A stretch of DNA of 64,000 nt from Thermosphaera aggregans (GCF_014962245.1 NZ_CP063144.1:52582-116581), one strand, 5' to 3'. Positions 54,126-62,951 are shown, counted from the stretch's first letter. Notes: a model not told the origin generated them from the sequence alone. Numbers and translations are program-made.

Positions 54126-54521
54126 TTGCTTGCAAGGATTGTTTTAAACCTTGCTAGAAATGTTTTCCAAGCATACGCTGTGCTATGGCTTCTGAAACCT
54201 CGCAAGGCTTCATCAATGAGCGATGTTTTCAAACTATTCTACCTCGACTTCTTAGTGCTGGATGAAAAGCACGTGGAGATCGTCAAGCTGAGCGATAACG
54301 AACTGGTGACAAGATGTAGGAATCCCTGCCCGATACTCGAGCTCTCGCAAAGATTAAGGGTTGACACAAGGGTTTCCTGTAGAATAGTCTCGGAACCCGT
54401 CTGCAAGTACGTGCTTAATAAACTGAACCCTAAGCTGGTTTTCGAGAGAAACTACGAGCATATAAGACCATACGCGGACAGTTGCGAGGAGAGAGTATAT
54501 TTCGGGGGCACGCAGGCTTGA
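54126..54521 (+). CDS. Cysteine-rich protein of unknown function
   Basis: A 131-residue protein from a TTG start. The N-terminus (LARIVLNLARNVFQAYAVLW) is hydrophobic to amphipathic. The C-terminal half is better defined: CRNPCPILELS (about 66-76), VSCRIVSEPVCKYVLNKLNP (about 84-103) and YADSCEERVYF (about 115-125). The pattern of cysteines around Pro and Asn-Pro loosely resembles the C-terminal region of V4R or thiazoline-carboxylate hydrolase-like proteins, but I cannot assign it. It is divergent from the OB-module operon. Confidence 0.55.
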   Translation: MLARIVLNLARNVFQAYAVLWLLKPRKASSMSDVFKLFYLDFLVLDEKHVEIVKLSDNELVTRCRNPCPILELSQRLRVDTRVSCRIVSEPVCKYVLNKLNPKLVFERNYEHIRPYADSCEERVYFGGTQA

Positions 54522-54751
54522 ACGTGAGGTTCTATCCACTCGTTTAAAAATCGTTGAGACGGGGCTTTCACAACGTTTGAAGGAATACTACACCTCGAAA
54601 CATCTTCCCTCAGTCTTTTCTCATCGCTTCTAGTCTCGGTTTCGATCGGCAGGGTTTTTCAAGTCTTACAATGTTGTCACTGATAAAGCGGTTGTGAGAA
54701 GCAGGTTGTTAAAGACCTCAAATACTTGCCCAGGCCTCGATGATTGATAAA
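54522..54751. other. Intergenic stretch without recognised gene
   Basis: About 230 bases between a rightward and a leftward gene, so it holds the ends of two convergent transcripts. I see no tRNA, terminal repeats or conserved small frame here. Confidence 0.5.
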
Positions 54752-55444
54752 CTACAACCTATCCCTGGTGAATAACAATAGTATCGCTGAAACAACTACT
54801 ATCACAGGTGCAGCCACCAGTAGAGCAGGCTCCGGGATGGGGACAGGCCCTCCACTGCCCGGTTTCACGGAGACGTAATCACATCTCGCAGTGTCGTTGC
54901 TAATGTAGACTGTGAAGCTTATTTCCCCGGCGAGCGGGGTTAAGTAGTTCTTGCCGACCACAACCTCTAATGTGTCGTTTAATACTGTTTTAGCATAAAC
55001 ACTAGCTGATACCTCAGCACTACCCGCCTCCTCCCAATCCCATGTTGAGCCACCACCTACATACTTGTAGAGCTTAACAACCGGGCTCGACACGGTGGTG
55101 CCATCGATATATGCTTCCAAAAGGTAGTCTGCCCCGATACCTGTCCAGTGTTCAAGACCTGTTGAAGAATCATTATCGCTATCTATTAACACTCCGTAGA
55201 AGTATGTAGCTTCAGAGGGGAGGGGGATATTGCCGGTAACGGTTATGTTAAAGCCTACGTGCGTTACGTTAAACCCGTATCCGACAGCTAATATGTCCGT
55301 GAATCCAAGTGCACACTTACCGTCCCCGAGGCTGTCGCTGAAATCCCTGGTGTAATCCCAGCTTGCAATAACAGTGATCGATGCGGTTAGAATCAACGCC
55401 AGAGTTACAGCTGTTAGCACTTTGGCTTTCCGCAAGCATAACAC
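54752..55444 (-). CDS. Secreted surface protein with a PEP-like C-terminal anchor
   Basis: A 230-residue exported protein. An N-terminal signal peptide (about 5-28, VLTAVTLALILTASITVIAS) precedes a beta-rich domain containing LIDSDNDSSTGLEHW (about 87-101), a calcium-loop-like acidic segment, and several NxS/T sites. The C-terminus has Pro-Ile-Pro-Glu-Pro (202-206), a hydrophobic span (207-225) and a short basic tail RDRL. That tripartite pattern resembles sorting tails cut by exosortase/archaeosortase. The ligand or partner is unknown. Confidence 0.7.
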   Translation of the reverse strand: MLCLRKAKVLTAVTLALILTASITVIASWDYTRDFSDSLGDGKCALGFTDILAVGYGFNVTHVGFNITVTGNIPLPSEATYFYGVLIDSDNDSSTGLEHWTGIGADYLLEAYIDGTTVSSPVVKLYKYVGGGSTWDWEEAGSAEVSASVYAKTVLNDTLEVVVGKNYLTPLAGEISFTVYISNDTARCDYVSVKPGSGGPVPIPEPALLVAAPVIVVVSAILLLFTRDRL

Positions 55445-55562
55445 CTTGCTTCATGTGTGCTAAAAACATATGTTTTCCTTCACAAGTATTTAAACATCAG
55501 CCTGGTTGAGCGCTAATCCCTGAAGCGTGAATTCTCGGGAAGCCTCGTAAATGCGTTGAGCA

Positions 55563-55928
55563 CTATTTACCGTAGTATTTCTTCGCGAGCTCGTAGGCTT
55601 TAACACCATAAGCTAACGCCGGGCCGCCCCCCATGACCACTGCTGTTTTCAAAGCATCCAGCACTTCCTCAAAGCTTGCACCAGCCTTGTAACACTCCTC
55701 CATGTGCCACATGATGCATGGCTCGCACCTGATGACTACTCCTATGGCGAGCGAGATCAGCTCTTTCGTCTTCTTGTCAAGCGCCCTGCTTGATTCAGCT
55801 GTCTCAACGAACTTCATGAACAGCTGGAGCTCCTCGGAGAGGGCTAGCATTTCGTTAAGCTTCTCCTTAAGCTTTTCAAGCTCAGAATTCTGATACGTGC
55901 TCAACACCCCACATAATATATTATGCAT
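55563..55928 (-). CDS. Carboxymuconolactone decarboxylase/AhpD-like protein
   Basis: An all-helical protein of 121 residues in the AhpD/CMD family. The redox signature CEPCIMWHMEECYKAGAS (about 73-90) has the CxxC pair with the following His seen in alkylhydroperoxidase-type members. The helix DALKTAVVMGGGPALAYG (about 94-111) completes the domain. A peroxide- or disulfide-reducing role is likely but its electron donor is not encoded here. It may share a transcript with the following YbaK-like gene. Confidence 0.85.
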   Translation of the reverse strand: MHNILCGVLSTYQNSELEKLKEKLNEMLALSEELQLFMKFVETAESSRALDKKTKELISLAIGVVIRCEPCIMWHMEECYKAGASFEEVLDALKTAVVMGGGPALAYGVKAYELAKKYYGK

Positions 55929-55955
55929 CCATGGATAAAACGTTTTCAGCGAAGA

Positions 55956-56429
55956 CTACTCGGCAATATCGGAGACGACGGGCTGGGTTAGAGCCAGTAA
56001 ATCCCTGGTCTTCAACTCTAGAAGGGAGTGAGTGCTACCACCGCCCCCGATCACCGTCTCCCTGTTCAACACCTCCCTGTCGACATAGGTTTTCAAACCA
56101 TGTCCAACAGGCGGGACCGCTCCAACAGGGTATCCCGTCGCCTTTTCAACCTCTCTCGCCCTGGCCAGCCTGAGCTTTCTACCAGTAATGCTTGAAAGCT
56201 TGTCCAGGCTCAACCTCTTATTACCAGGGATGATTGCCGCCAGGGGCTTACCCTCCTCGTCAACCAGCACGAGCGTTTTAACAATCCTGCCAGGATCCAC
56301 GCCCAGCTGCTTGACAGCTGCCTCAACCGTTGCAGTATGCTCTGGGAACTCGTACAGCCTGTGCCAGACGCCTTTCTCCTCCAGGAGCCTTCTCAAACTC
56401 TCAGTACCCCCTCGCAGGCTCATCAGCAC
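55956..56429 (-). CDS. YbaK/ProX-type aminoacyl-tRNA deacylase
   Basis: A 157-residue protein of the YbaK/EbsC family, which removes wrongly attached amino acids from tRNAs. Family features are HTATVEAAVKQLGVDPG (about 31-47), IVKTLVLVDEEGKP (about 49-62), the lysine of IPGNKRLSLDKL (about 68-79), and TGYPVGAVPPVGH (about 97-109), the loop around the active site. The C-terminal VIGGGGSTHSLLEL is also typical. It is a free-standing trans-editing enzyme with unknown specificity. Confidence 0.88.
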   Translation of the reverse strand: MLMSLRGGTESLRRLLEEKGVWHRLYEFPEHTATVEAAVKQLGVDPGRIVKTLVLVDEEGKPLAAIIPGNKRLSLDKLSSITGRKLRLARAREVEKATGYPVGAVPPVGHGLKTYVDREVLNRETVIGGGGSTHSLLELKTRDLLALTQPVVSDIAE

Positions 56430-56480
56430 TCCCCTTAGAGCCTTATCCTAACGTTTAAATATAATACCCTCCACGAATCC

Positions 56481-56924
56481 TTAACCAGCCCTGAGCCTGT
56501 GCCTCATGATTAATCCTTCGACAAGGAGGATTGTGAAAGCCGCTATGCTCGTGATCAACGCTACAATGCTTTCAGGGCTCGCCCTCCGGGCCGCAACAAT
56601 CAAGTATGACTGCCCTATGGCAATGCCTAGGAAGAACATTGAATATATGAGTAGCCTGGGGATGAGCCTTCTCCAGAGGATAACATAGCCTTCCAGGGGT
56701 ATTGCCTTAGCGATCACGTAGCCCTCGCGGGCCCGGGTGATCACGCCCAGTTCCTCAAGCCTTTTCAAATGGTAGAAGACGCTGCTGACAGGTATGTTAA
56801 GAGCTCTCGCAACATCCCTGACACCCCTGGGCTCCCGCGACTCTAGAAGGTAAACATATATTCTCAGCGCTGTGCCGCTCAAGTCCTCGCTACTAGAATC
56901 CATCAGCCTGCGCCCATTCAACAA
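56481..56924 (-). CDS. Membrane-anchored winged-helix transcriptional regulator
   Basis: A 147-residue protein. The N-terminal winged helix (about 17-70) shows RIYVYLLESREPRGVRDVAR (in part) and the recognition helix PVSSVFYHLKRLEELGVI (about 50-67). Two membrane spans follow at about 90-110 and 120-140. A DNA-binding domain tied to the membrane suggests sensing of envelope or redox state. It is divergent from the beta-propeller gene, with a symmetrical TATA-like CATTATAAGC near 56941-56950 between them, so it may regulate that gene and itself. Confidence 0.75.
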   Translation of the reverse strand: MLNGRRLMDSSSEDLSGTALRIYVYLLESREPRGVRDVARALNIPVSSVFYHLKRLEELGVITRAREGYVIAKAIPLEGYVILWRRLIPRLLIYSMFFLGIAIGQSYLIVAARRASPESIVALITSIAAFTILLVEGLIMRHRLRAG

Positions 56925-56990
56925 TTAATTACTGATTCATCCATTATAAGCGATCCCTTTAACCAGGATTGTTCTAAAACCTGAACAAGA

Positions 56991-59063
56991 GTGTTCAAAC
57001 CATGGAGTTATCAAGCCGTAAGCATTAATGGTAAACAGGTGGTTGATTTGAGAAAACATGTTTTCATAACCCTTGCGCTCGCAGCAGTGTTGATCGGTGC
57101 TTCCATACCCCCGTTGATGACAGGATTCCTAAGCCAAGGGGGTTTCACCACAACTACGACTCAAATCCCAGGTGGAGCACCCCCTACATACAATCTCGAA
57201 GGCTTGAAAAAGTTCAGCAACTACGGCGAGCTGGCAGAGTTCTTGCAGAAGGCTTCAATTGTGAACAAGTGGTACCCGGGGCCGCTTTACGGGCCGCTAA
57301 TAGCGATGAGAGAGGAGTCGGGCGGTGGTGCGGGGTCCCAGCCTGCTTCTAAAACCAACGTGCAGGTTGAAGGGGTTGACGAGCCTGATATTGTAAAAAC
57401 CAACGGGGAGCTCGTGGTTGTTGCCTCAGGGAACAAGGTTTTCGTAGTAAGCACTTTGGAAAAGGCTGTCGAGTCTGTGATCGCTTTTGAGACAGGCGTT
57501 AGGGGATTGTTCCTTTACAAGGAGAAGCTTGTTGTTCTCGCCGAATCCTACGGATACTACTACGAGGGCGTGGAAACGGTTCAGTATTTAGCACCGCCTA
57601 TTGGAGCACCCAAGCTGATTGTTCACTTCTACAACCTCACAAACCCTGAAAACCCCGTGCTTCTCGGGAAGGTTTCCGTGACAGGGTACATGCTTAGCTC
57701 AAGGCTTCTCGACAGCTACTTGTACCTTGTAGCGAACACCTACATACACGAGCCCATCATCCCCTACGTTAACGAGAAGCCCGTGCCTCTTGAAACCCTT
57801 GCAGCAGTGGATCAGCATCCTGACGCTTACGCTGTAATACTCGTAGTCGATCTCGAGGAGCTTGCCTACGCAACCTACACCTTCCTTATTAGGAGCGGCG
57901 GCTGGCTTTACATGTCTCTCAGCAATCTCTACATCGCCTGCGAGAAGCCATTATGGCTTGCTGAGGCCTACGCCATGGTGCTTGAAGCAATCGCTGAGCA
58001 CATGCCTCCTGAGCAGAAGGGCGAGGTTTTAAACCTGCTGAACCAGGGATTGGTGGATAGGGCTTACGAGAAGGTTAACAAGTACTTGTCAGGCTTAAGC
58101 GATAACGCTAGGAGGAGGCTTCTCGACGAGGCTGTCTCCAGGGTTAACGCGGAGCCTAGGAGAGATGAGACAACGTTCTATGTTTTCACCGTTAACGGTC
58201 TCTCAATAAGCTTGAAAGGATCCTTCACTATTCCAGGATTACTGCTAGACCAGTTCGCCATGGAGGAGGCTGGAGAATTCTTCATCACCGCTACAACGGA
58301 GGCCAATTACACGGTTACGGCTGACTTCCTCCCCGTTGTATACACAATATACTATGAGAACCAGGGGATAACTGAATCCTCGTTTAAAAACACGACAGGC
58401 GCCCTCTACGTAGGCTGGAGCAACACTATGATGGGCAACAGCGTGTTCATCGTAGACTTGAACAGCCTCAGCGTGGTTGGATCCCTGAGAAATCTAGCCC
58501 CCGGTGAAAGAATATACTCTGCAAGACTGATCGGTAGAATCTTCTTCCTCGTAACCTTCAGGCAGGTAGACCCGTTGTTCGCAATAGATGTTTCAGACCC
58601 GGGCAACCCATCCGTTATAGGCTTCCTTGAAATACCCGGGTTCAGCGAATACCTCCACCCGTTAAGCCATGACAGGCTCCTTGGCATAGGGGTTGAGGAT
58701 GGGTGGCTTAAAATATCGCTGTTCAACGTAACAGACCCTGTTAACATGAGCGAGATATTCAAGATCAACCTGCCGTCGACGTGGTCCCAAGCCCTATACG
58801 ACCACCACGCTGTCACCGTGCACCCTGAGAGACAGCTTGTTTTAATACCCTTCGCAAGCTACGGCGGGGGCGGCATGTCAAGCGGGGCGCTCGTGATCAA
58901 GTATAACAGTGATGAGTTAAGGGTTGACGCCGTACTGCAGCACCAGTCCTGCGTCCGCACAGTATACGTTGGCGGTGAGCTATACACTATCTCTCCCGGG
59001 CTGATCAAGGTGTTCAGCCTTGAAACCTACGAAGAGCTTTTAGAAATACCGCTTCAGGGTTAA
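56991..59063 (+). CDS. Secreted beta-propeller domain protein
   Basis: A 690-residue exported protein of the archaeal/bacterial beta-propeller family (COG4880). A hydrophobic signal or anchor segment lies at about 24-45, followed by a Thr-rich linker. The domain begins with the conserved TNVQVEGVDEPDIVKTNGE (about 123-141). A long helical insertion (about 320-385) and many short beta blades (for example SVFIVDLNSLSVVGSL) follow. DHHAVTVHPERQLVLIPF (about 604-621) is typical. The GTG start at 56991 is taken; a TTG at 57048 right before the signal segment is possible. It probably acts at the cell surface. Confidence 0.85.
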   Translation: MFKPWSYQAVSINGKQVVDLRKHVFITLALAAVLIGASIPPLMTGFLSQGGFTTTTTQIPGGAPPTYNLEGLKKFSNYGELAEFLQKASIVNKWYPGPLYGPLIAMREESGGGAGSQPASKTNVQVEGVDEPDIVKTNGELVVVASGNKVFVVSTLEKAVESVIAFETGVRGLFLYKEKLVVLAESYGYYYEGVETVQYLAPPIGAPKLIVHFYNLTNPENPVLLGKVSVTGYMLSSRLLDSYLYLVANTYIHEPIIPYVNEKPVPLETLAAVDQHPDAYAVILVVDLEELAYATYTFLIRSGGWLYMSLSNLYIACEKPLWLAEAYAMVLEAIAEHMPPEQKGEVLNLLNQGLVDRAYEKVNKYLSGLSDNARRRLLDEAVSRVNAEPRRDETTFYVFTVNGLSISLKGSFTIPGLLLDQFAMEEAGEFFITATTEANYTVTADFLPVVYTIYYENQGITESSFKNTTGALYVGWSNTMMGNSVFIVDLNSLSVVGSLRNLAPGERIYSARLIGRIFFLVTFRQVDPLFAIDVSDPGNPSVIGFLEIPGFSEYLHPLSHDRLLGIGVEDGWLKISLFNVTDPVNMSEIFKINLPSTWSQALYDHHAVTVHPERQLVLIPFASYGGGGMSSGALVIKYNSDELRVDAVLQHQSCVRTVYVGGELYTISPGLIKVFSLETYEELLEIPLQG

Positions 59064-59183
59064 ACCAAATCCCGCCCTTCAGCTCTAAGTCTTTTTTCCA
59101 TCCCACCCTTGTCCCGGAGCCTAATCCTTATTATTAATCAAGCACAATATTTAAACAGCTGGTGCAGTGGCTTGGGCAGGGAA

Positions 59184-60314
59184 GTGCTCATAAACTTTAT
59201 ACAGCGCGAGAAGAGCTTCAGGATAATCCCCAGCAGTGACATTGACTCCTTGCTCGCCTCAGCCATTCTTTTGAAAAACCTTTCCCAGCATGGCTACGAT
59301 GTTAAGGTAAGCCTTGACTTGAAGAGAATAATCGACGAGCCCGGGGAGCCAGCATTGCTTCTTAACCTGAAGCCTGTTAAACCCTCAAGCCAGGTTGTCC
59401 TGGAGCCGGCGAGAGATAGTGGTTTAACCGGTACAGTGGTTAGCGTGCTGGACGAGTACTTCGGCGTTGACAAGTGGGACAAGATCCTCGCCGTTACAGC
59501 CGGGGTTTACAAGGGGCTTGACACGGGGGGAGAGGGCTTCAAAGGGGTTGAGAAGAATATTTTGAACAGTCTTCTAGAAGGCGGCGAGATATCGTCCGAG
59601 CTGAGCTTCAGGCTTTGGGGGCATAGGAGGGTTGGGCTTTCCAAGGCGTTCACCAGAACCCTCAACCCGTTCATCCCCGGGTACACAGGGGTTCGCGACA
59701 GGGTTGAGGAGTTGTTGAAGAACATATCCAGGGGGAGGCCTGTTGAGAAGCTTCAGGCAGCCGACTTCTTCACCGACTCGGGGAAGCCGATGCTGACCGA
59801 CCTGGTTAGAACACTGCAGAACACTGTTAAAGCGCCGCCGGATTACGTTAAAAACAGTATTCTAAAATTGATCGGTTTCGAATACTCAACATCCATTGAC
59901 ACCAGGAGGATCGAGCTTCTCGAGCTGGCGGGGGCTCTCATGGTTTACGCAAGCCTTAAGGCTGAGAACCCGGCCAGGATACTGGGGGTGACGCTTCCAA
60001 GCGTTGCAACACAGATCCTGGCGATATACGAGGAGGTGATCGACGAGCTCGCCGCAGTACTCGCCTCCTCAATACCCGGGTACTTGTTCGAGGGAAGGCC
60101 TGTTGACGTGGAGGATTTCCTGGAGAGGGCTGACATCGTGGCTGACGTTGCAGGCTGGTACCTGCCGCAGGTTAAAACCCCTGCCTCAATCATCCGGGGC
60201 GACCGCGTCTACACTGTGGCGAGGGAGCTTCTCAGGGTTGGCTGGGATCCGAGAAAGGTTTACGAGTCCTGCGATGATAAGCAACTATGCGTGATCCAGG
60301 GTGGCGGGGTTTAA
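59184..60314 (+). CDS. Cdc45/RecJ-like (DHH family) protein, probably inactive as a nuclease
   Basis: About 376 residues from the GTG at 59184. It begins IPSSDIDSLLASAILLKNL, which corresponds to motif I of DHH phosphoesterases, but only the Asp-x-Asp of the usual HxDxDG remains and no DHH motif is seen. The gene precedes pcc1 and rps3ae, as the RecJ/Cdc45-like gene does in Sulfolobales, where it joins MCM and GINS in the replicative helicase. A TATA-like AATATTTAAAC at 59145-59155 predicts a transcript start near 59176, excluding the earlier TTG at 59109. Confidence 0.75.
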   Translation: MLINFIQREKSFRIIPSSDIDSLLASAILLKNLSQHGYDVKVSLDLKRIIDEPGEPALLLNLKPVKPSSQVVLEPARDSGLTGTVVSVLDEYFGVDKWDKILAVTAGVYKGLDTGGEGFKGVEKNILNSLLEGGEISSELSFRLWGHRRVGLSKAFTRTLNPFIPGYTGVRDRVEELLKNISRGRPVEKLQAADFFTDSGKPMLTDLVRTLQNTVKAPPDYVKNSILKLIGFEYSTSIDTRRIELLELAGALMVYASLKAENPARILGVTLPSVATQILAIYEEVIDELAAVLASSIPGYLFEGRPVDVEDFLERADIVADVAGWYLPQVKTPASIIRGDRVYTVARELLRVGWDPRKVYESCDDKQLCVIQGGGV

Positions 60315-60561
60315 AGCGGTTGTTAAAGCATCATCAGGAAACCCGTGCTTCATCGCCTCGGTTTACAGGATGCTCCACCCGGATAACGCAACGCCTCCGA
60401 AAGGGGTTGTCATAGAGGAGAGGGTTAGCGGGGAAGGCTCCTCCTACGAGCTTGTTTTCACAGCCCCTGGGGGTTTGAAGGAGCTTAGGACTTTGAAGGG
60501 GGGTGTTGACGAGGTTTTGAAGCTACTGGAGGTTGCTGAGAAGCTGGCAATGTTTAAATAA
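60301..60561 (+). CDS. pcc1: KEOPS subunit Pcc1
   Basis: An 86-residue dimerisation subunit of the KEOPS complex, which makes t6A in tRNA together with Kae1, Bud32 and Cgi121. Its alpha/beta pattern is FKAVVKASSG, YRMLHPDNAT (about 21-30), VVIEERVSG (about 35-43), and LRTLKGGVDEVLKLLEVAEK (about 63-82). The GTG overlaps the preceding gene by 14 bases. It is far from kae1 and bud32, which lie at 34-35.6 kb. Confidence 0.85.
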   Translation: MAGFKAVVKASSGNPCFIASVYRMLHPDNATPPKGVVIEERVSGEGSSYELVFTAPGGLKELRTLKGGVDEVLKLLEVAEKLAMFK

Positions 60562-60570
60562 CCCCTAAAA

Positions 60571-60580
60571 CGATATAAAC
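60571..60580 (+). promoter_or_regulatory. TATA box for rps3ae
   Basis: CGATATAAAC lies about 27 bases before the first rps3ae ATG, which would make that mRNA leaderless. A second AT-rich box at 60552-60560 would give a short leader instead. Confidence 0.5.
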
Positions 60581-60601
60581 CCTACCTAGACATGGAAAGG
60601 G

Positions 60602-61249
60602 ATGATTATGCCGGCTAAAGCCAAGTATACTGCGCGAGACAAGTGGAAGATGAAGAAATGGTATGAAGTGCTCGCGCCGAAAGCTTTCGGAGAGGTGTCG
60701 CTGGGCACTACCCCGGCGGATGAGCCCGAGAAGCTTATCGGCAGGGTTGTTGAGACAACCCTTTACGACTTAACAGGCGATATTTCCCAGGTACATGTCA
60801 AGCTGTACTTCCAGATCGTGAGCGTTGAGGAGGGTAAGGCGTACACCAGGTTCAGGGGGCATGAGCTGGCGAGAGACTATATGAAGAGCTTGATCAGGAG
60901 GAAGAGCAGCAAGGTCCAGGCAATACTCGACGTTACAACCAAGGATGGGTACGTAATGAGGCTCACCATAGCGGCCTTGACAAGCTTCAGGTGTAAGACA
61001 AGCCAGAGAAGAGCTATCAGGAGGATTATCAAGGACTACATTGCTTCCAAAACCCCGGAGCTCACTATGGATGAGCTGGTGAACGAGATACTGAGCGGTA
61101 AGATATCTAATGAAATAGCCGAGCTTGCTAGGAAGATATACCCTATCAGGCGTGTTGAAGTATACAAGTCTAAGCTCATAATGATCCCCACGGAGGAAGG
61201 GCCCAAGCCAGCCGTGGTTGTCTCCCCGGTTCAGTTGAAGTCTAAGTAG
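60602..61249 (+). CDS. rps3ae: Ribosomal protein S3Ae (eS1)
   Basis: Small-subunit protein of 215 residues near the mRNA exit. Characteristic stretches are ARDKWKMKKWYEVLAPKAFG (about 10-29), LIGRVVETTLYDLTGD (about 44-59) and the C-terminal FRCKTSQRRAIRRIIKDY region (about 129-146). The start is ATG 60602 or 60608. The promoter is placed so that the mRNA may be nearly leaderless. Confidence 0.95.
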   Translation: MIMPAKAKYTARDKWKMKKWYEVLAPKAFGEVSLGTTPADEPEKLIGRVVETTLYDLTGDISQVHVKLYFQIVSVEEGKAYTRFRGHELARDYMKSLIRRKSSKVQAILDVTTKDGYVMRLTIAALTSFRCKTSQRRAIRRIIKDYIASKTPELTMDELVNEILSGKISNEIAELARKIYPIRRVEVYKSKLIMIPTEEGPKPAVVVSPVQLKSK

Positions 61250-61305
61250 CCTTACACGATTCTTTATTAACAAACACTTGTTCTTAACAATAATATGTGA
61301 ATGCT

Positions 61306-62547
61306 ATGAAAGCCGTTGTCCTAGCCGCAGGTAACGGTGTACGCTTAAGACCTGTTACGGAGACGAGGCCTAAGCCGCTCATCCCAGTTCTCTGCAAGCC
61401 GGTTTTAGGCTGGCATCTCGAATGGCTGAGTCGTTTAAACATTGACGAGGTGGTATTGGTCGTAAACTATATGAAGGAGATGATCATGGAGTACGTGAGC
61501 AGGTTTCACAGGGGGCTCAGGGTCAGGTACGTGGTTCAGGACCCGCCGTTGGGCACTGGCGATGCCGTGGTCAAGGCACTGGACCACCTGCCGTACGGTG
61601 AGGACGTGCTCATAGTGTACTCGGATGTTTTCATGAAGGATGCGAGCGTTTACAGGGAGCTGGCCAGTATTAAAGAACCCGTCATCCTCGGAGCCGTTGT
61701 GGATAAGCCTGAACACTACGGGGTGCTCGAGCTAGAGAATGGGAGGTTGAAGAGGATTGTGGAGAAGCCACCGCAACCCCCCTCACCCATCGCTAACGCA
61801 GGGGTCTACAAGCTCAACACTAAGGATATTGACGAGCATAAGAACGTAGGGGTTAGCGTTAGAGGGGAGGTGGAGTTCACCGACATAGTTAGCAACATAG
61901 CCAGGGTGAAGCAGGTGAACGTGTACACGTTGCCTAAGGGGTGGTGGATAGATATAGGGAGGCCGTGGCACATACTGGAGGCTAATAAGATGGCTCTCGA
62001 AGACTTGAAGAGGAGTATTAAAGGAGTGGTGGAGGAGCCTGTCAGGATAACCGGGGAGGTGTACGTGGGAGAAGGCTCCACGGTCCACTCGTTCTCATCG
62101 CTGGAGGGGCCGGTTTACATAGACTCTAACGTGGAGGTGGGGCCGAACGCGAGGGTGAGGCCTTTCAGCGTTATATGCAGCGGCTCTAAAGTAGGGTTCA
62201 GCGTTGAAGTAAAGGAGAGCGTCTTGTTCGAGAACGTTAGAGCAAGCCACCTCGCTTACATAGGCGACAGCGTCGTATGCGAGAACGTCAACCTGGGGGC
62301 GGGCACGATCACTGCGAACCTCAGGTTTGACGAGAAGCCTGTTAAAATGATGGTGAAGGATAGGCTGGAGGATACGGGAAGGGTTAAGCTAGGGGCTGTC
62401 ATCGGCGGGTATGTGAAAACAGGCGTTAACGTTTCAATAATGCCGGGGGTTAAGATAGGCTCGTACTCCTGGATCCTGCCGGGGGCTGTTGTCCACAGGG
62501 ACGTGCCCTCGAAAACCACATACCCTGAGCAACCGCGCAGGTTATAA
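61306..62547 (+). CDS. Sugar-1-phosphate nucleotidylyltransferase with left-handed beta-helix (GlmU-like)
   Basis: A protein of about 413 residues that activates a sugar phosphate with a nucleotide, possibly also acetylating it. The N-terminal Rossmann domain has the signature LAAGNGVRLRPVTETRPKPL (about 6-25), the metal-site VYSDVF (about 103-108) and PKGWWIDIGRPWHIL (about 211-225). The C-terminal hexapeptide-repeat helix begins at about 250 and includes NLGAGTITANLRF (about 333-345), as in archaeal GlmU-type proteins. It may supply UDP-GlcNAc or a related donor to the glycosyltransferases. The ATG at 61306 is preferred to the GTG at 61297. Confidence 0.9.
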   Translation: MKAVVLAAGNGVRLRPVTETRPKPLIPVLCKPVLGWHLEWLSRLNIDEVVLVVNYMKEMIMEYVSRFHRGLRVRYVVQDPPLGTGDAVVKALDHLPYGEDVLIVYSDVFMKDASVYRELASIKEPVILGAVVDKPEHYGVLELENGRLKRIVEKPPQPPSPIANAGVYKLNTKDIDEHKNVGVSVRGEVEFTDIVSNIARVKQVNVYTLPKGWWIDIGRPWHILEANKMALEDLKRSIKGVVEEPVRITGEVYVGEGSTVHSFSSLEGPVYIDSNVEVGPNARVRPFSVICSGSKVGFSVEVKESVLFENVRASHLAYIGDSVVCENVNLGAGTITANLRFDEKPVKMMVKDRLEDTGRVKLGAVIGGYVKTGVNVSIMPGVKIGSYSWILPGAVVHRDVPSKTTYPEQPRRL

Positions 62548-62582
62548 GCCGGGTTGACAAGATATTTTACACGATGATGTAA

Positions 62583-62951
62583 ATGATCCATGATATCGAA
62601 GAGTTCAGGAAGAAGTACCCGAACCTCTACAAGGAGCTCGTGGAGGATAAGGGGAAGAGCATAACAGTCGGCTTCGACCCCTCCAGCATAGATCCTTGGA
62701 GAGGCTATGTCCCAGGAGTTGTAGACTACATAAGAAGGTGTAGGAGTGTTGAGGAAGCCCTTCGAGTCGTCGACTACCTGAGGGAGCGTGGTGAGATCGG
62801 GGAGAAGGAGGCTTCAGAGCTGAAGAATATTCTAGAGGAGAAGGGACTCGGTTTCTTCGGCGGGAGAAAAAGCGACGACTACTACTACAGGGAGGCTTCA
62901 AAGTACTGGGAGAGCTTGAGGGCTAGGAGGAGCGATCGGGAAGGGGATTGA
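62583..62951 (+). CDS. DUF2095 family protein
   Basis: A small soluble protein of 122 residues assigned to the archaeal DUF2095 family. It shows EEFRKKYPNLYKELVE (about 6-21), DPWRGYVPGVVDYIRRC (about 37-53) and CRSVEEALRVVDYLRERGEI in parts (about 53-72), all predicted helical. The charged C-terminus has YYYREASKYWESL. Function is unknown. Its stop abuts the end of the convergent ychF gene with no gap. Confidence 0.75.
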   Translation: MIHDIEEFRKKYPNLYKELVEDKGKSITVGFDPSSIDPWRGYVPGVVDYIRRCRSVEEALRVVDYLRERGEIGEKEASELKNILEEKGLGFFGGRKSDDYYYREASKYWESLRARRSDREGD

